DNA from: a virus
DNA length: 29,840 bases
Reading direction: 5' to 3' (one strand)
IMG/VR virus record: IMGVR_UViG_3300035698_015017
Span: 1-29,840 of that record
Position 1 is the first letter of the stretch; every line of letters begins with the position of its first letter. Under the pieces are notes generated by a model, which saw nothing but the letters and a program-made list of their open reading frames with translations, ran no database searches and was not told the DNA's origin. Both the position numbers and the translations under genes were made by a program. Positions 20,836 to 28,624 of this stretch are shown piece by piece.

Positions 20836-22292
20836 CGCACCCATTCGGCTCCAACCATCGATTCGACCCGACCATCCGGCGTCCGGGCTCGCAGATCAAG
20901 GTCAACGCCAGCCAGGCGCGCACCGCCTCGGCCTATTCCGACGTGGTGTTCGTGGTGGCCAACATGCTCAGCGCGGGCTCGGCCACGGCGAATCAGATCG
21001 TCGAGGTGCCCGACGACACCTACGCCCGCGACTACTTCGGCAAGGGCAGCCTGGCTGCCAACATGTGCCTCGCCGCACGCCGACAGTACAACGCCGTGCG
21101 GCTGTACTGTCTGCCGATGGCCGACGCCGCCGGCGTCGCGGCCACGGGGCAAGCCACCTGCGCCGGCGCGGGAGCTGCGGCCGACGGCACGTTCTACGGC
21201 AAGATCCACGATCAGGGCTTTATTGTGGCGCTGCCCGCCGAGATGACGCCCGCCGAGTTCGCGGCCGCGATCGCCGCCGCCACGACCCAGGCCAAGATGC
21301 CCGACCTGATGCTATCCACGGCCCAGGGCGAGGGCGAGGACACCGACAAGGTCAACTTCACCGCACGCAACAAAGGCGAGCACGGCAACGCCATCGCGAT
21401 CAGCGGCGAGTTCAGCGACGGTTTCAGCGGCCTGACCTTCACGGTCAACACCGCGATGACAAACGGCGCGACCAACCCCAGCCTCGACGACGTGGACGCT
21501 ATCGTTCTCGCCTCGGGTCTGGCCGACCAGATCGTTTGCCCGTGGGACGACGACGATAACCTGGGCTACCTCGAGATTCTGCAAAACGAGATGGCCGAGC
21601 CGGTCAACCGTTTCCTCTCGCTGGCCACGATCGCCAGTGTCGAGAGCTACGCCACGGCCACGGGCAAGGCCGACACCTGGAACAGCCCGTTCGGGCAGAT
21701 GCCGTGGATCGAGCACACCGCGACGCACCCGGCCGAGATCGCCGCGTACTACGCCGCAGCGTTGGCCTCGCTGATCAACCCGGCCTACGACGCCGACGGC
21801 CTGCAACTGCCGTACATCGACGTGCCGGAGCCGCACAACCTGCCCAGCGGCACGGTGATCGAGAACGCGCTGCACAACGGCCTGAGCCCGCTGGTGGTCA
21901 AGGACGGCGTGGTCTGCATCGAGCGCGCGATCAGCGTGCATCAGACCACCGACAGCGTCGATGACACGCGGTTCCTCGACGTGCAGCCCGTGCGCTGTCT
22001 CAAAGCGTTGAGTCGGCGGTTCGACCAGATGAAGGCCACGACCTTCGGCACGCCCGAGGCGCGCCACGCGCTGGCCGCCGATCCGCGCCAGCTCGCGGTC
22101 TCGACCTACGCTCTGGCCCGCTCGGTGGACGTGGCCGACGACCAGGACAACGGATACCTGCGCAACGTCGAGGCGAACAAGGCCGGATTTGTCCACGAGG
22201 AGATCGACGGCGGAATCAAGGTCACGGTCCCGGTCCCGGTGCTGCCGCGCATGCACACGTTCTGGGCCGAATTCATGTACCTCACCGCCTAA
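20832..22292 (+). CDS. L: Contractile tail sheath protein, Mu gpL-like
   Basis: The 486-residue product starts at a GTG overlapping the previous gene by 4 nt, after GGGAGGTGA. The pattern fits Mu gpL: the N-terminal RRPGSQIKVNASQARTASAY, an inserted domain, a central FLSLATIASVESYATATGKAD and AAYYAAALASLINPAYDADGLQLPYIDV, then NALHNGLSPLVVKDGVVCIERAIS and SVDDTRFLDVQPVRCLKALSRRF. It should form the contractile outer sheath, so the virion is a myovirus. Confidence 0.9.
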   Translation: MTHPFGSNHRFDPTIRRPGSQIKVNASQARTASAYSDVVFVVANMLSAGSATANQIVEVPDDTYARDYFGKGSLAANMCLAARRQYNAVRLYCLPMADAAGVAATGQATCAGAGAAADGTFYGKIHDQGFIVALPAEMTPAEFAAAIAAATTQAKMPDLMLSTAQGEGEDTDKVNFTARNKGEHGNAIAISGEFSDGFSGLTFTVNTAMTNGATNPSLDDVDAIVLASGLADQIVCPWDDDDNLGYLEILQNEMAEPVNRFLSLATIASVESYATATGKADTWNSPFGQMPWIEHTATHPAEIAAYYAAALASLINPAYDADGLQLPYIDVPEPHNLPSGTVIENALHNGLSPLVVKDGVVCIERAISVHQTTDSVDDTRFLDVQPVRCLKALSRRFDQMKATTFGTPEARHALAADPRQLAVSTYALARSVDVADDQDNGYLRNVEANKAGFVHEEIDGGIKVTVPVPVLPRMHTFWAEFMYLTA

Positions 22293-22307
22293 CCAAGGAG
22301 CAAACAG

Positions 22308-22691
22308 ATGAGCGGAGTAATCGAATACGCAGGCGAACACGAGATGCTGATCAACGACATCCCGTTTCCTTACGCCAAGGCTCGTGTGCGCGGAGGCAAG
22401 GGCGGTTACAAGAAGATCCCCCACCAGACGCGCAGCAAGGTCAAGTTCGGCAAGGCCAAGAAGCGGCCCACGCCGGTCTCGATCAGCCTCGATTTCGGCA
22501 TTTTTCTCAACGACGCCCCCGACCTCACCGGCCTGGCCGACGCGACGTTCAAGTTTTCGCCGACCGAGTCCGGCGGCAAGACCCACGTGATCTTCAACGT
22601 CGATTTCAGCGGCGACCCGGAGACCTCTCATGACGGCGAGGACAGCAGCGAAGCGCTGACCTTCGAGGGGACGCACGATGATTGGGTCTGA
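22308..22691 (+). CDS. M: Tail tube protein, Mu gpM-like
   Basis: The 127-residue product has the tail-tube pattern LINDIPFPYAKARVRGGKGG, then SVKFG...ISLDFGIFLNDAPDLTGLADATFKF and a FNVDFSGDPETSHDGEDSSEALTFEG end. AAGGAG lies about eight nt before the ATG. It directly follows the sheath gene, as in Mu. It forms the inner tube through which DNA passes. Its end overlaps the next gene by 14 nt. Confidence 0.86.
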   Translation: MSGVIEYAGEHEMLINDIPFPYAKARVRGGKGGYKKIPHQTRSKVKFGKAKKRPTPVSISLDFGIFLNDAPDLTGLADATFKFSPTESGGKTHVIFNVDFSGDPETSHDGEDSSEALTFEGTHDDWV

Positions 22692-23235
22692 TCGGCGCGG
22701 CCCGTTCGCGGGCGAGGTCGAGCTGCAAACCGGCATCGAGCATAACGGCGAACTGATCAAGTCCATCGTGCTCGACGAGGAGCGGGTCGAGTGTTACGAC
22801 CACATCGACGCCGATCCGCTCACAGCGCAGGAGGGGACGGCCGGGATGCAGCGCTGTCTGCAAATCTTCATGCTGCACCGCCTGGCTGAGGGCGGCTCGC
22901 TGTCCGGCCTCGACCCGCGCGCGATCGAGGACGTCGGCGCCTGGTTCGCGCGGCTCCGGGGCACGGACCAGCTACTGCTGTCCAAAGGCAACGGCGAGCT
23001 GGTAGACCGCCTCAATCGGTTTCGTATCGCAAACGAAATCGGCGTGCTCCTCCCGTTCGGCCCGGAAACAAGCCCGAGAATCAAGCCCCCGCGAGGAGGC
23101 GACGAAGATGCTGGCGCTGGCGAGCCTGCTGATCGAGAAGGGCTGGCCACCGGCGACGGTGATGCGGATGCGCAGCTCAGAGATGATGCGCTGGCTGCGG
23201 GCGCGAGCGAAGCTCGGCAAGATGATGAGCGGTAA
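22678..23235 (+). CDS. Tail assembly chaperone, Mu gp41-like
   Basis: The 185-residue product starts within the end of the tube gene. The N-terminal part (VELQTGIEHNGELIKSIVL and a MQRCLQIFMLHRL helix) and the GAWFARLRGTDQLLLSKGNGEL segment fit the chaperones that coat the tape measure. The last 40 residues (from about 145) are low-complexity G/D/A/E-rich, which suggests they come from an out-of-frame continuation of the true gene. A second frame (23006-23377) overlaps this tail and carries the normal C-terminal chaperone part. Confidence 0.72.
   Translation: MIGSDRRGPFAGEVELQTGIEHNGELIKSIVLDEERVECYDHIDADPLTAQEGTAGMQRCLQIFMLHRLAEGGSLSGLDPRAIEDVGAWFARLRGTDQLLLSKGNGELVDRLNRFRIANEIGVLLPFGPETSPRIKPPRGGDEDAGAGEPADREGLATGDGDADAQLRDDALAAGASEARQDDER
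23006..23235 (+). other. Overlap of chaperone frames, candidate recoding region
   Basis: The frame of the gene at 23108 is open from 23006 to 23377. The first frame ends at 23235. Switching needs a +1 or -2 shift, the same direction as the -2 shift reported for Mu gp41/gp42. A CCCCC run at 23086-23090 lies in AAG-CCC-CCG of the first frame. AGGAGG at 23094-23099 lies eight nt before ATG 23108, so separate initiation is also possible. Confidence 0.5.
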
Positions 23236-23377
23236 GGGCGGGCGGCGCGGCCGCGACGACGACGAGCGCGACGAGCACGTGTACGAGGCCTCGCCCGAGG
23301 CCTACGACCGCGCAATCAAGCGCTACCGTGCGCACGTGGCCGCCCACGGCACGCCGGACTTCGGCGGCAGAGGCTGA
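23108..23377 (+). CDS. Second tail-chaperone frame, Mu gp42-like
   Basis: The 89-residue product begins at an ATG with an excellent AGGAGG ribosome site. MLALASLLIEKGWPPATVMRMRSSEMMRWL fits the short C-terminal chaperone module that normally follows the first chaperone through a frameshift. The rest is basic, with a stretch of G/R/D and a helical YDRAIKRYRAHVAAHG end. It lies between the first chaperone and the tape measure, the standard position. It may be made as a free protein, as a frameshifted extension of the preceding gene, or both. Confidence 0.66.
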   Translation: MLALASLLIEKGWPPATVMRMRSSEMMRWLRARAKLGKMMSGKGGRRGRDDDERDEHVYEASPEAYDRAIKRYRAHVAAHGTPDFGGRG

Positions 23378-23379
23378 CA

Positions 23380-25371
23380 ATGGCAATGGGCGGCGCCATG
23401 CGCTACTCGATGACGATGTCGATGTACGGCAACGTCGCCAGTCAGGTCTCGCAGTGGACGAGCAAGCTAAGCTCGGCCACCGGAGCGGCCGACAAGTTCG
23501 GCGACGCCTGGCCGGGCATCGCCAAAGACATCGGCATCGCCGCCGGTGCGCTGCTGCTTTTCGGCAAGGGCGTGAGCCTGCTTTCGCAAGCAGAGGACGT
23601 GAGTGGCGACCTACAGTATTCGCTTCGTCAATTACAAATTGAGCTGTGGGACGCCAACAAACCCGCCGAGCAATTAAAGAACGAGCTGGCCGGGATCGGG
23701 GCCAATGCCTCCAAGCTCCAGGCCATCAGCCCGTTTGACAAACAAGGCGTGGTGCAGGGAGCGACGGCGCTGCTCAAGGCAGGATCTGCCCCGGAGCCGT
23801 TGCAGCGCAAGGGCGGCGATCTCGAGGCGGCGGTCTATCTGGCCACCGTCTACCCTGAACTTTTCCAGATCGCCGGGGCCGGAGAGTTAACGGCGAAGAT
23901 CGGCTCTCAATTCGGCATGTCCGGTCAGGGTTACGCAGTTGCGGACACGCTGACGCGCTACGCATCGGCCTCTCCAACCAATCCGCTCGAGATGGGGGAA
24001 GCGACAAAAATGGTCGGTCCCATCACGGGCAAGCAGTACCACATGACGCTCGACGACATGACGCTGCTCCTCGCGGCTCAAGCTTACTCGGGGATGAGCG
24101 GAACAATGGCCGGCACGTCGTCCCAGGCCTTCCTGCAAGGGCTCAACCCACGGCCCGGCACGCAACAGCGCGAGGCGGTCGAGGGTTTGGGGATGGAGTT
24201 TTTTGCAGACGGCAAGCTCAAACCACTGGACGAGATCAAGAGCGAGCTGCAACGCACACTCGGCGGCATGTCCGACGAGCAAAACGGGATGATCCTCGAC
24301 CTGCTGTTCGGCAATCGCGGCAGCCGCGCCGCGCTCTCACTTATGAGTGAGGGGGAGAATTCGATCGAGCGCATTCGTGAGAACGCTCGCGCGCGGATGG
24401 ATCTCGAGGGCCGCGTTTATACGATGATGAAGGCGACCAACTCGCAGTCGCGCAGTATGGAGGGCACGCTTAAAACCATCGTCGGCGACCTGTTCATGCC
24501 GATGGCCGAGCAGACGCAGGCGGTTAAGGAAAATATCAACGAGATGCTCGGGCCGGTGAGCGAGATCGCTTCCAAGCGCGGCACGCAGGAGGCGGCGACG
24601 TACGGCTCAGAGCTTGGCCTGCTGGCGCTGCTGGGCGTCGGCGGAATGTTCGGCGCGCGCGCCTATCGCGGCGCGGGCGGCTGGCGCGGGATTCGCGGGC
24701 TGTTCACCGGCGGGCTGTTCAGCGGCGTGGCCAAGGGTACTGCGGTCTCGACCGTTGCCAAGCAGGCGGGCATCGAGATCCAGCAGGTCTACGTCAGCAA
24801 CTTTGCCGAGCTCAAACCCTGGCTCGCAGCCAATGCGCTCGGCGGCCCAAAAACCAGCCTATCGGACAAGACCCTCATCACTGCCGGAGCTGGGTGGTTG
24901 GCCAAGCACGCCGGACTGGCGCGCTTCGCCAAGTGGGCCACGCCGGTGGGTTTAGGGCTGGCCGTCGTGCTGCATTCCACCGATACGGCGGACGGCACCC
25001 AGGATCGACCTGACGGGCTCAGTCCCGAGAAAGCCGCCTACTGGGAGGCGCAGTACCTGGGCGGCGAGCTCGGCGGCACTGCGCGTTACTTGACCAACAA
25101 GCGCGACCTGATGACCGGCGGCATGCGCGACGCGTCGAACCTCGGGGCGACCGACTTCGTCAACGCGCTGGGCACGGGCAACCGCACAGGCGGATTCTGG
25201 CTCGACGAGGCGCAGCTCGCGCAGCACATCGGCGAGCAGTTCCGGCTCAGCGGCGCGGCGCAGAAGGCCAACGTGCGCATCGAGATTATCGACAACCGCG
25301 CGGTGCGCGTGACCACCAGCAGCGGCACGGTGGATATTGATCGCGGAATGCCGCGAGGATCGCGCTTGTGA
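23380..25371 (+). CDS. Tail tape measure protein
   Basis: The 663-residue product is the longest in the tail region and lies directly after the chaperones. It has two hydrophobic stretches: IAAGALLLFGKGVSLL near 50 and GLLALLGVGGMFGARAY near 410, followed by glycine-rich segments. The middle (100-380) resembles the phage minor-tail TP901/lambda-like core: LMSEGENSIERI, MMKATNSQSRSMEGTLKTIVGDLFMPM. Tape measure length sets tail length; at about 1.5 A per residue this would predict roughly 100 nm. The stop overlaps the next GTG. Confidence 0.87.
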   Translation: MAMGGAMRYSMTMSMYGNVASQVSQWTSKLSSATGAADKFGDAWPGIAKDIGIAAGALLLFGKGVSLLSQAEDVSGDLQYSLRQLQIELWDANKPAEQLKNELAGIGANASKLQAISPFDKQGVVQGATALLKAGSAPEPLQRKGGDLEAAVYLATVYPELFQIAGAGELTAKIGSQFGMSGQGYAVADTLTRYASASPTNPLEMGEATKMVGPITGKQYHMTLDDMTLLLAAQAYSGMSGTMAGTSSQAFLQGLNPRPGTQQREAVEGLGMEFFADGKLKPLDEIKSELQRTLGGMSDEQNGMILDLLFGNRGSRAALSLMSEGENSIERIRENARARMDLEGRVYTMMKATNSQSRSMEGTLKTIVGDLFMPMAEQTQAVKENINEMLGPVSEIASKRGTQEAATYGSELGLLALLGVGGMFGARAYRGAGGWRGIRGLFTGGLFSGVAKGTAVSTVAKQAGIEIQQVYVSNFAELKPWLAANALGGPKTSLSDKTLITAGAGWLAKHAGLARFAKWATPVGLGLAVVLHSTDTADGTQDRPDGLSPEKAAYWEAQYLGGELGGTARYLTNKRDLMTGGMRDASNLGATDFVNALGTGNRTGGFWLDEAQLAQHIGEQFRLSGAAQKANVRIEIIDNRAVRVTTSSGTVDIDRGMPRGSRL

Positions 25372-26618
25372 GCGCCACAGTGCGTTACGTCGCGGCGTTC
25401 AAGGGCTTCGAGTTTAAGGACGCCGGAGTCACGCCGTCGGTCAACACCGGCAACGTGCCGCGCGAAACACTGGGGCGCAGCGGCGCGGAGATCGCGCGCG
25501 AGGCCGACGGCGCGGAGAGTGCGGAGATCCGTGCGCTGTTCGGCTTGTCCGACGACTACGCCGATCACCTCGAGTTCGTGCGGCTGCTGCTCGCCGGGCC
25601 GGGGACGTTCGTGCATCCGCTCTACGGCCCGTGGCAACAGGCGGCTGCCGTGGGCACGATCCGCGTCAATCACCCCGACGACACCGAGGACTACTGCGAG
25701 GTCGACGTCACGTTCGTGCGCGATCGATCGCCCGAGCAGGTGCTGTTCGGCGGAACGATCACGGCCGTCGACGTTGAGGCCGCTGCGGTCGAGCTGAGCG
25801 ACATGACGCCTGAGCTGATCGAGGGGCTGCCCGGCTTCGCCTTGCCCGCGTGGCTGGTCGAGCTGCGCTCCAAGCTGGGCGCGGCGCTGTTCGCGCTCGA
25901 CCTGGCGTTGCGCCGGATCTCACGCGGCGCGCGCACGGTCTCGGTGGCGATTTCCGGGCTGACCGAGTTCCCGGCAGTGTGGGCCGACCGCGCGGCAGGC
26001 GCGCTCGATTCAATATTCGACGCGATCGAGGATCTGCACGACGCGCCCGCCGACTTTGTCGATTCCTGCCGCGCGGCAGGCGACGAGCTGCTCGACGTGT
26101 ACGCGCGCGACCAGCTCATCGGCGCCGCCGACCTCGCGGCCCTGCTCAACGGCACGGCGGCTTATGATTCCTCGCACCCGTCGGCGCCCGCGATCTCGGC
26201 CTACGCGACGTTGCGCCTGCTGACCTCGGGACGCTTGGCGCGTCGCGCCGGGCTGTCGATCGAGAACCTGCCCGCCGACGTTGATCCGCAAACGGTGCGC
26301 CGCATCGAGAGAGTTGCGCGCGGGCACGGACGCAGCACGTTGACCCTGGCGCGCGCGGTGTGGGCCGACACCACGGCCGACGCTGCCGAGCCGCTGCGCG
26401 TTGCGATCGCCGCACTGCGCGAGCTGGCCGAGACGCGGATTTGCAACCGCCCGACGCTGGTCGCCTATCAACTCCGCACCGACACGCCGCTGGTGCTGTT
26501 CGCCCATGATCTGTACGGCGACGCCGATCGCGCCGACAAGATCGAGCGGCTCAATCCCGAGATCCACACGCCCTACCTGGTGCCCGCCGGCACGTGGGTG
26601 CGGGTCTACGCCGCATGA
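25368..26618 (+). CDS. N: DNA circularisation/injection protein, Mu gpN-like
   Basis: The GTG start overlaps the tape-measure stop, giving 416 residues. The N-terminal 130 residues contain the family pattern VRYVAAFKGFEFKDAGV, YADHLEFVRLLLAGPGTFVHPLYGPWQ and VDVTFVRDRSPEQVLF. The rest is helical, ending IERLNPEIHTPYLVPAGTWVRVY. Mu gpN family proteins sit in the baseplate and were linked to DNA circularisation after injection. The stop overlaps the P-like gene by 4 nt. Confidence 0.86.
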   Translation: MSATVRYVAAFKGFEFKDAGVTPSVNTGNVPRETLGRSGAEIAREADGAESAEIRALFGLSDDYADHLEFVRLLLAGPGTFVHPLYGPWQQAAAVGTIRVNHPDDTEDYCEVDVTFVRDRSPEQVLFGGTITAVDVEAAAVELSDMTPELIEGLPGFALPAWLVELRSKLGAALFALDLALRRISRGARTVSVAISGLTEFPAVWADRAAGALDSIFDAIEDLHDAPADFVDSCRAAGDELLDVYARDQLIGAADLAALLNGTAAYDSSHPSAPAISAYATLRLLTSGRLARRAGLSIENLPADVDPQTVRRIERVARGHGRSTLTLARAVWADTTADAAEPLRVAIAALRELAETRICNRPTLVAYQLRTDTPLVLFAHDLYGDADRADKIERLNPEIHTPYLVPAGTWVRVYAA

Positions 26619-27703
26619 GCGCCGAGCCCGAACTGCGCCTGTTCCTCGACGGCAACGAGCTGCTGCCGGTGGAGGCGATAACCGTGGACTCGGACATCGA
26701 GCTTCCCGCCGACGCCTGGTCCTCCACGGTCAGCCCGGCCAAGCTCGACGCGGCCGCGATTGCAACGCTGCGCACAGCGGTTGAAGCTGAGGCCTGGATC
26801 GGCAATCAGCGCGTGCTGCGCGGAATCCTCGACAGCGTGACCGGCGACGACTCAAAGGCGTATCGCACGCTCTCGATCAGCGGGCGCGATCGCGCGGCGC
26901 TGATGGTCGACGACGAGCCGCCGCCGTGCGAGATCAACGCGCAGACGCTCGTTGCGCTGGCGCGTCGCATCGCGGCGCCCTACGGCATCGAGGTCGTCAC
27001 CAGCGGCACGCTGCCCGCCGTGCGCACCGTGACGCGCCGCACGACAAAGGCCAGTCCCCTGGCCAAGCTGATCGGAGATGCTCCGGCAGCCGGATCGACC
27101 GCGCCCAAATCCGTGCGCGAGACGTTCTCGATCGACGCCGGGCAATCGGCCTGGGATGCCCTCGACCGCGTGATCGAGGACTACGGCCTGTACATGTGGT
27201 TCCGGCCCGACGGCGCGCTGGTGCTCGGCGAGCTGAGCCTCGACGCGCATCCGGCCTTTCAACTTCGCTACTACCCGGCGGGCGATCCGCGCGCCGACCA
27301 GAACAACGTGCTCAGCGCGTCGCCCTCGTGGTCGCCAAAGGAAAGGCTAAGCCAGGTATCGGTGCGCGGCGCAAACGACAAGGTGATCGGCACGGCTTCC
27401 GCCGAGACCGCGCTGCTGCGTCGCGCCGAGCATCAGGACGGCGATGTTAAAACCGTGGCCGCCGCCCGGCGCCGGGCTGCACGCATGCTCTCGGTCGCAC
27501 GGTCGCGCGTTGAGCGCCACACCTACACGGTCCAGGGCTTCGGCCAAGGGGACGCGCTGTACGCGCCCAACGCCACGGTGCTGATCGACGATCAGGTGTG
27601 GGGCATCTGCGGCAAGTACTTCATTCTCTCGCGCTCGTTCGTGCGCAGTCGTGAGGGGCACACCACCACGTTGACCGTATGCCCGCCCGAGGAGCTGAGA
27701 TGA
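26615..27703 (+). CDS. P: Baseplate hub protein, Mu gpP/phage late D-like
   Basis: ATG 26615 overlaps the N stop (ATGA) and is preferred to the longer start. The 362-residue product has LFLDGNELLPVEAITVDSD at the N-terminus and RVIEDYGLYMWFRPDGALVLGEL, then VSVRGANDKVIGTA and ERHTYTVQGFGQGDALYAPNATVLI near the C-terminus, as in gp44/gpP hub proteins. It forms the baseplate hub that the spike sits on. The stop overlaps the spike gene by 4 nt. Confidence 0.85.
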   Translation: MSAEPELRLFLDGNELLPVEAITVDSDIELPADAWSSTVSPAKLDAAAIATLRTAVEAEAWIGNQRVLRGILDSVTGDDSKAYRTLSISGRDRAALMVDDEPPPCEINAQTLVALARRIAAPYGIEVVTSGTLPAVRTVTRRTTKASPLAKLIGDAPAAGSTAPKSVRETFSIDAGQSAWDALDRVIEDYGLYMWFRPDGALVLGELSLDAHPAFQLRYYPAGDPRADQNNVLSASPSWSPKERLSQVSVRGANDKVIGTASAETALLRRAEHQDGDVKTVAAARRRAARMLSVARSRVERHTYTVQGFGQGDALYAPNATVLIDDQVWGICGKYFILSRSFVRSREGHTTTLTVCPPEELR

Positions 27704-28248
27704 GCGCCCTGGCCGATCTGCGCCGCGAGCTGCACCGCCGGATCTCCCGGCTGCCGGCAGCCGCGATGCAGGCCACGACCAACCTCGTCTCGCGCGCGGG
27801 TGCGGGATTCGTTGCGCAGATCTCAACGCCGCAAGGCACGATCAGCGGCGGGTCCGGCGTGCCGATCGCTCAGGGGTTTGGGTTCAAAGCCCGCGCACCG
27901 CACGGCTCGCGCGGCGTGTTCCTGCGACTTGGCGGACGTAACGGCGTGCTGTTGGCCGTGGGCGAGATCCCGCTGCTCTCCGAGCTGGCGTCCGGACAAT
28001 GGGCGCTGCACGACCAGGCGGGCAACGTGCTGCTGACCAACGACCCGAGCACCCCGCTGGTGCTCGAGGGCGGAGCGCTGGCCACATTCCGCCTGGTGTC
28101 CGGCGCGGCCACGCCCGTGGCCCGCGTGGGCGACACGGTCACGGTGTCGGTTGCCGGGGTGCAGGCCGGAGAATCGACGATCGTCGCCACGGGCACGATC
28201 ACCAGCGGTTCGGCGCGCGTGCTGGCCGACGCGGTGGGAGGCGGCTGA
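27700..28248 (+). CDS. Baseplate spike/assembly protein, Mu gp45-like
   Basis: ATG 27700 overlaps the previous TGA (ATGA). The 182-residue product begins with a helical RRELHRRISRLPAAA part, then beta-rich repeats including GFKARAPHGSRGVFLRLGGRNGVLLAVG and VSVAGVQAGESTIVATGTITSGSARV. This fits the OB-fold plus beta-helix of the gpV/gp45 spike. It pierces the host envelope. No iron-binding HxH motif is visible at its end, so a separate tip protein may be needed. Confidence 0.82.
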   Translation: MSALADLRRELHRRISRLPAAAMQATTNLVSRAGAGFVAQISTPQGTISGGSGVPIAQGFGFKARAPHGSRGVFLRLGGRNGVLLAVGEIPLLSELASGQWALHDQAGNVLLTNDPSTPLVLEGGALATFRLVSGAATPVARVGDTVTVSVAGVQAGESTIVATGTITSGSARVLADAVGGG

Positions 28249-28622
28249 TGCGCGACCGCGTGAGCAAGCTCGGAGTTGACGGCGATTATGTGCAGACCGA
28301 TCGCAACGCGATCGCACTCACCTCGCGCGGCTGGGCTTGGTTTATTTCAGCGCTGCGCGTGCAGCGCGGAACCTGGTGGGCCGATCCTCTGATGGGCGCG
28401 CGCTGGGATCTGCTCGACAAGCCCTGCGCCGATCCGGCAGCCACGACCAAGCAACTGTTGACCGAGGCCCTCGAGGAGGGCCGTCGGCGCGGGCTGATCG
28501 TCGAGCACGACTTGACCGCGACGCAGCCCACGGCCGAGGCCGTGCGCATCACCGGCCACGTGACCGGCGAGCGCGGCGACCGGCACGAGATCGACCACTT
28601 CATCCCGCTTATTCGGAGCTGA
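28248..28622 (+). CDS. Baseplate wedge protein, GP46 family
   Basis: ATG 28248 overlaps the previous TGA (TGATG). The 124-residue product contains DPLMGARWDLLDKPCADPAATTKQLLTEALEEG, matching the GP46/gp25-lysozyme-like wedge class, and no lysozyme catalytic residues. It joins the wedge to the sheath base. It lies between spike and gp47, as in Mu. Confidence 0.85.
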   Translation: MRDRVSKLGVDGDYVQTDRNAIALTSRGWAWFISALRVQRGTWWADPLMGARWDLLDKPCADPAATTKQLLTEALEEGRRRGLIVEHDLTATQPTAEAVRITGHVTGERGDRHEIDHFIPLIRS

Positions 28623-28624
28623 GC

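Noticed and set aside
21312-22766. Long minus-strand frame opposite sheath and tube genes
   Set aside because: It crosses two well-supported plus-strand genes and has typical shadow composition.
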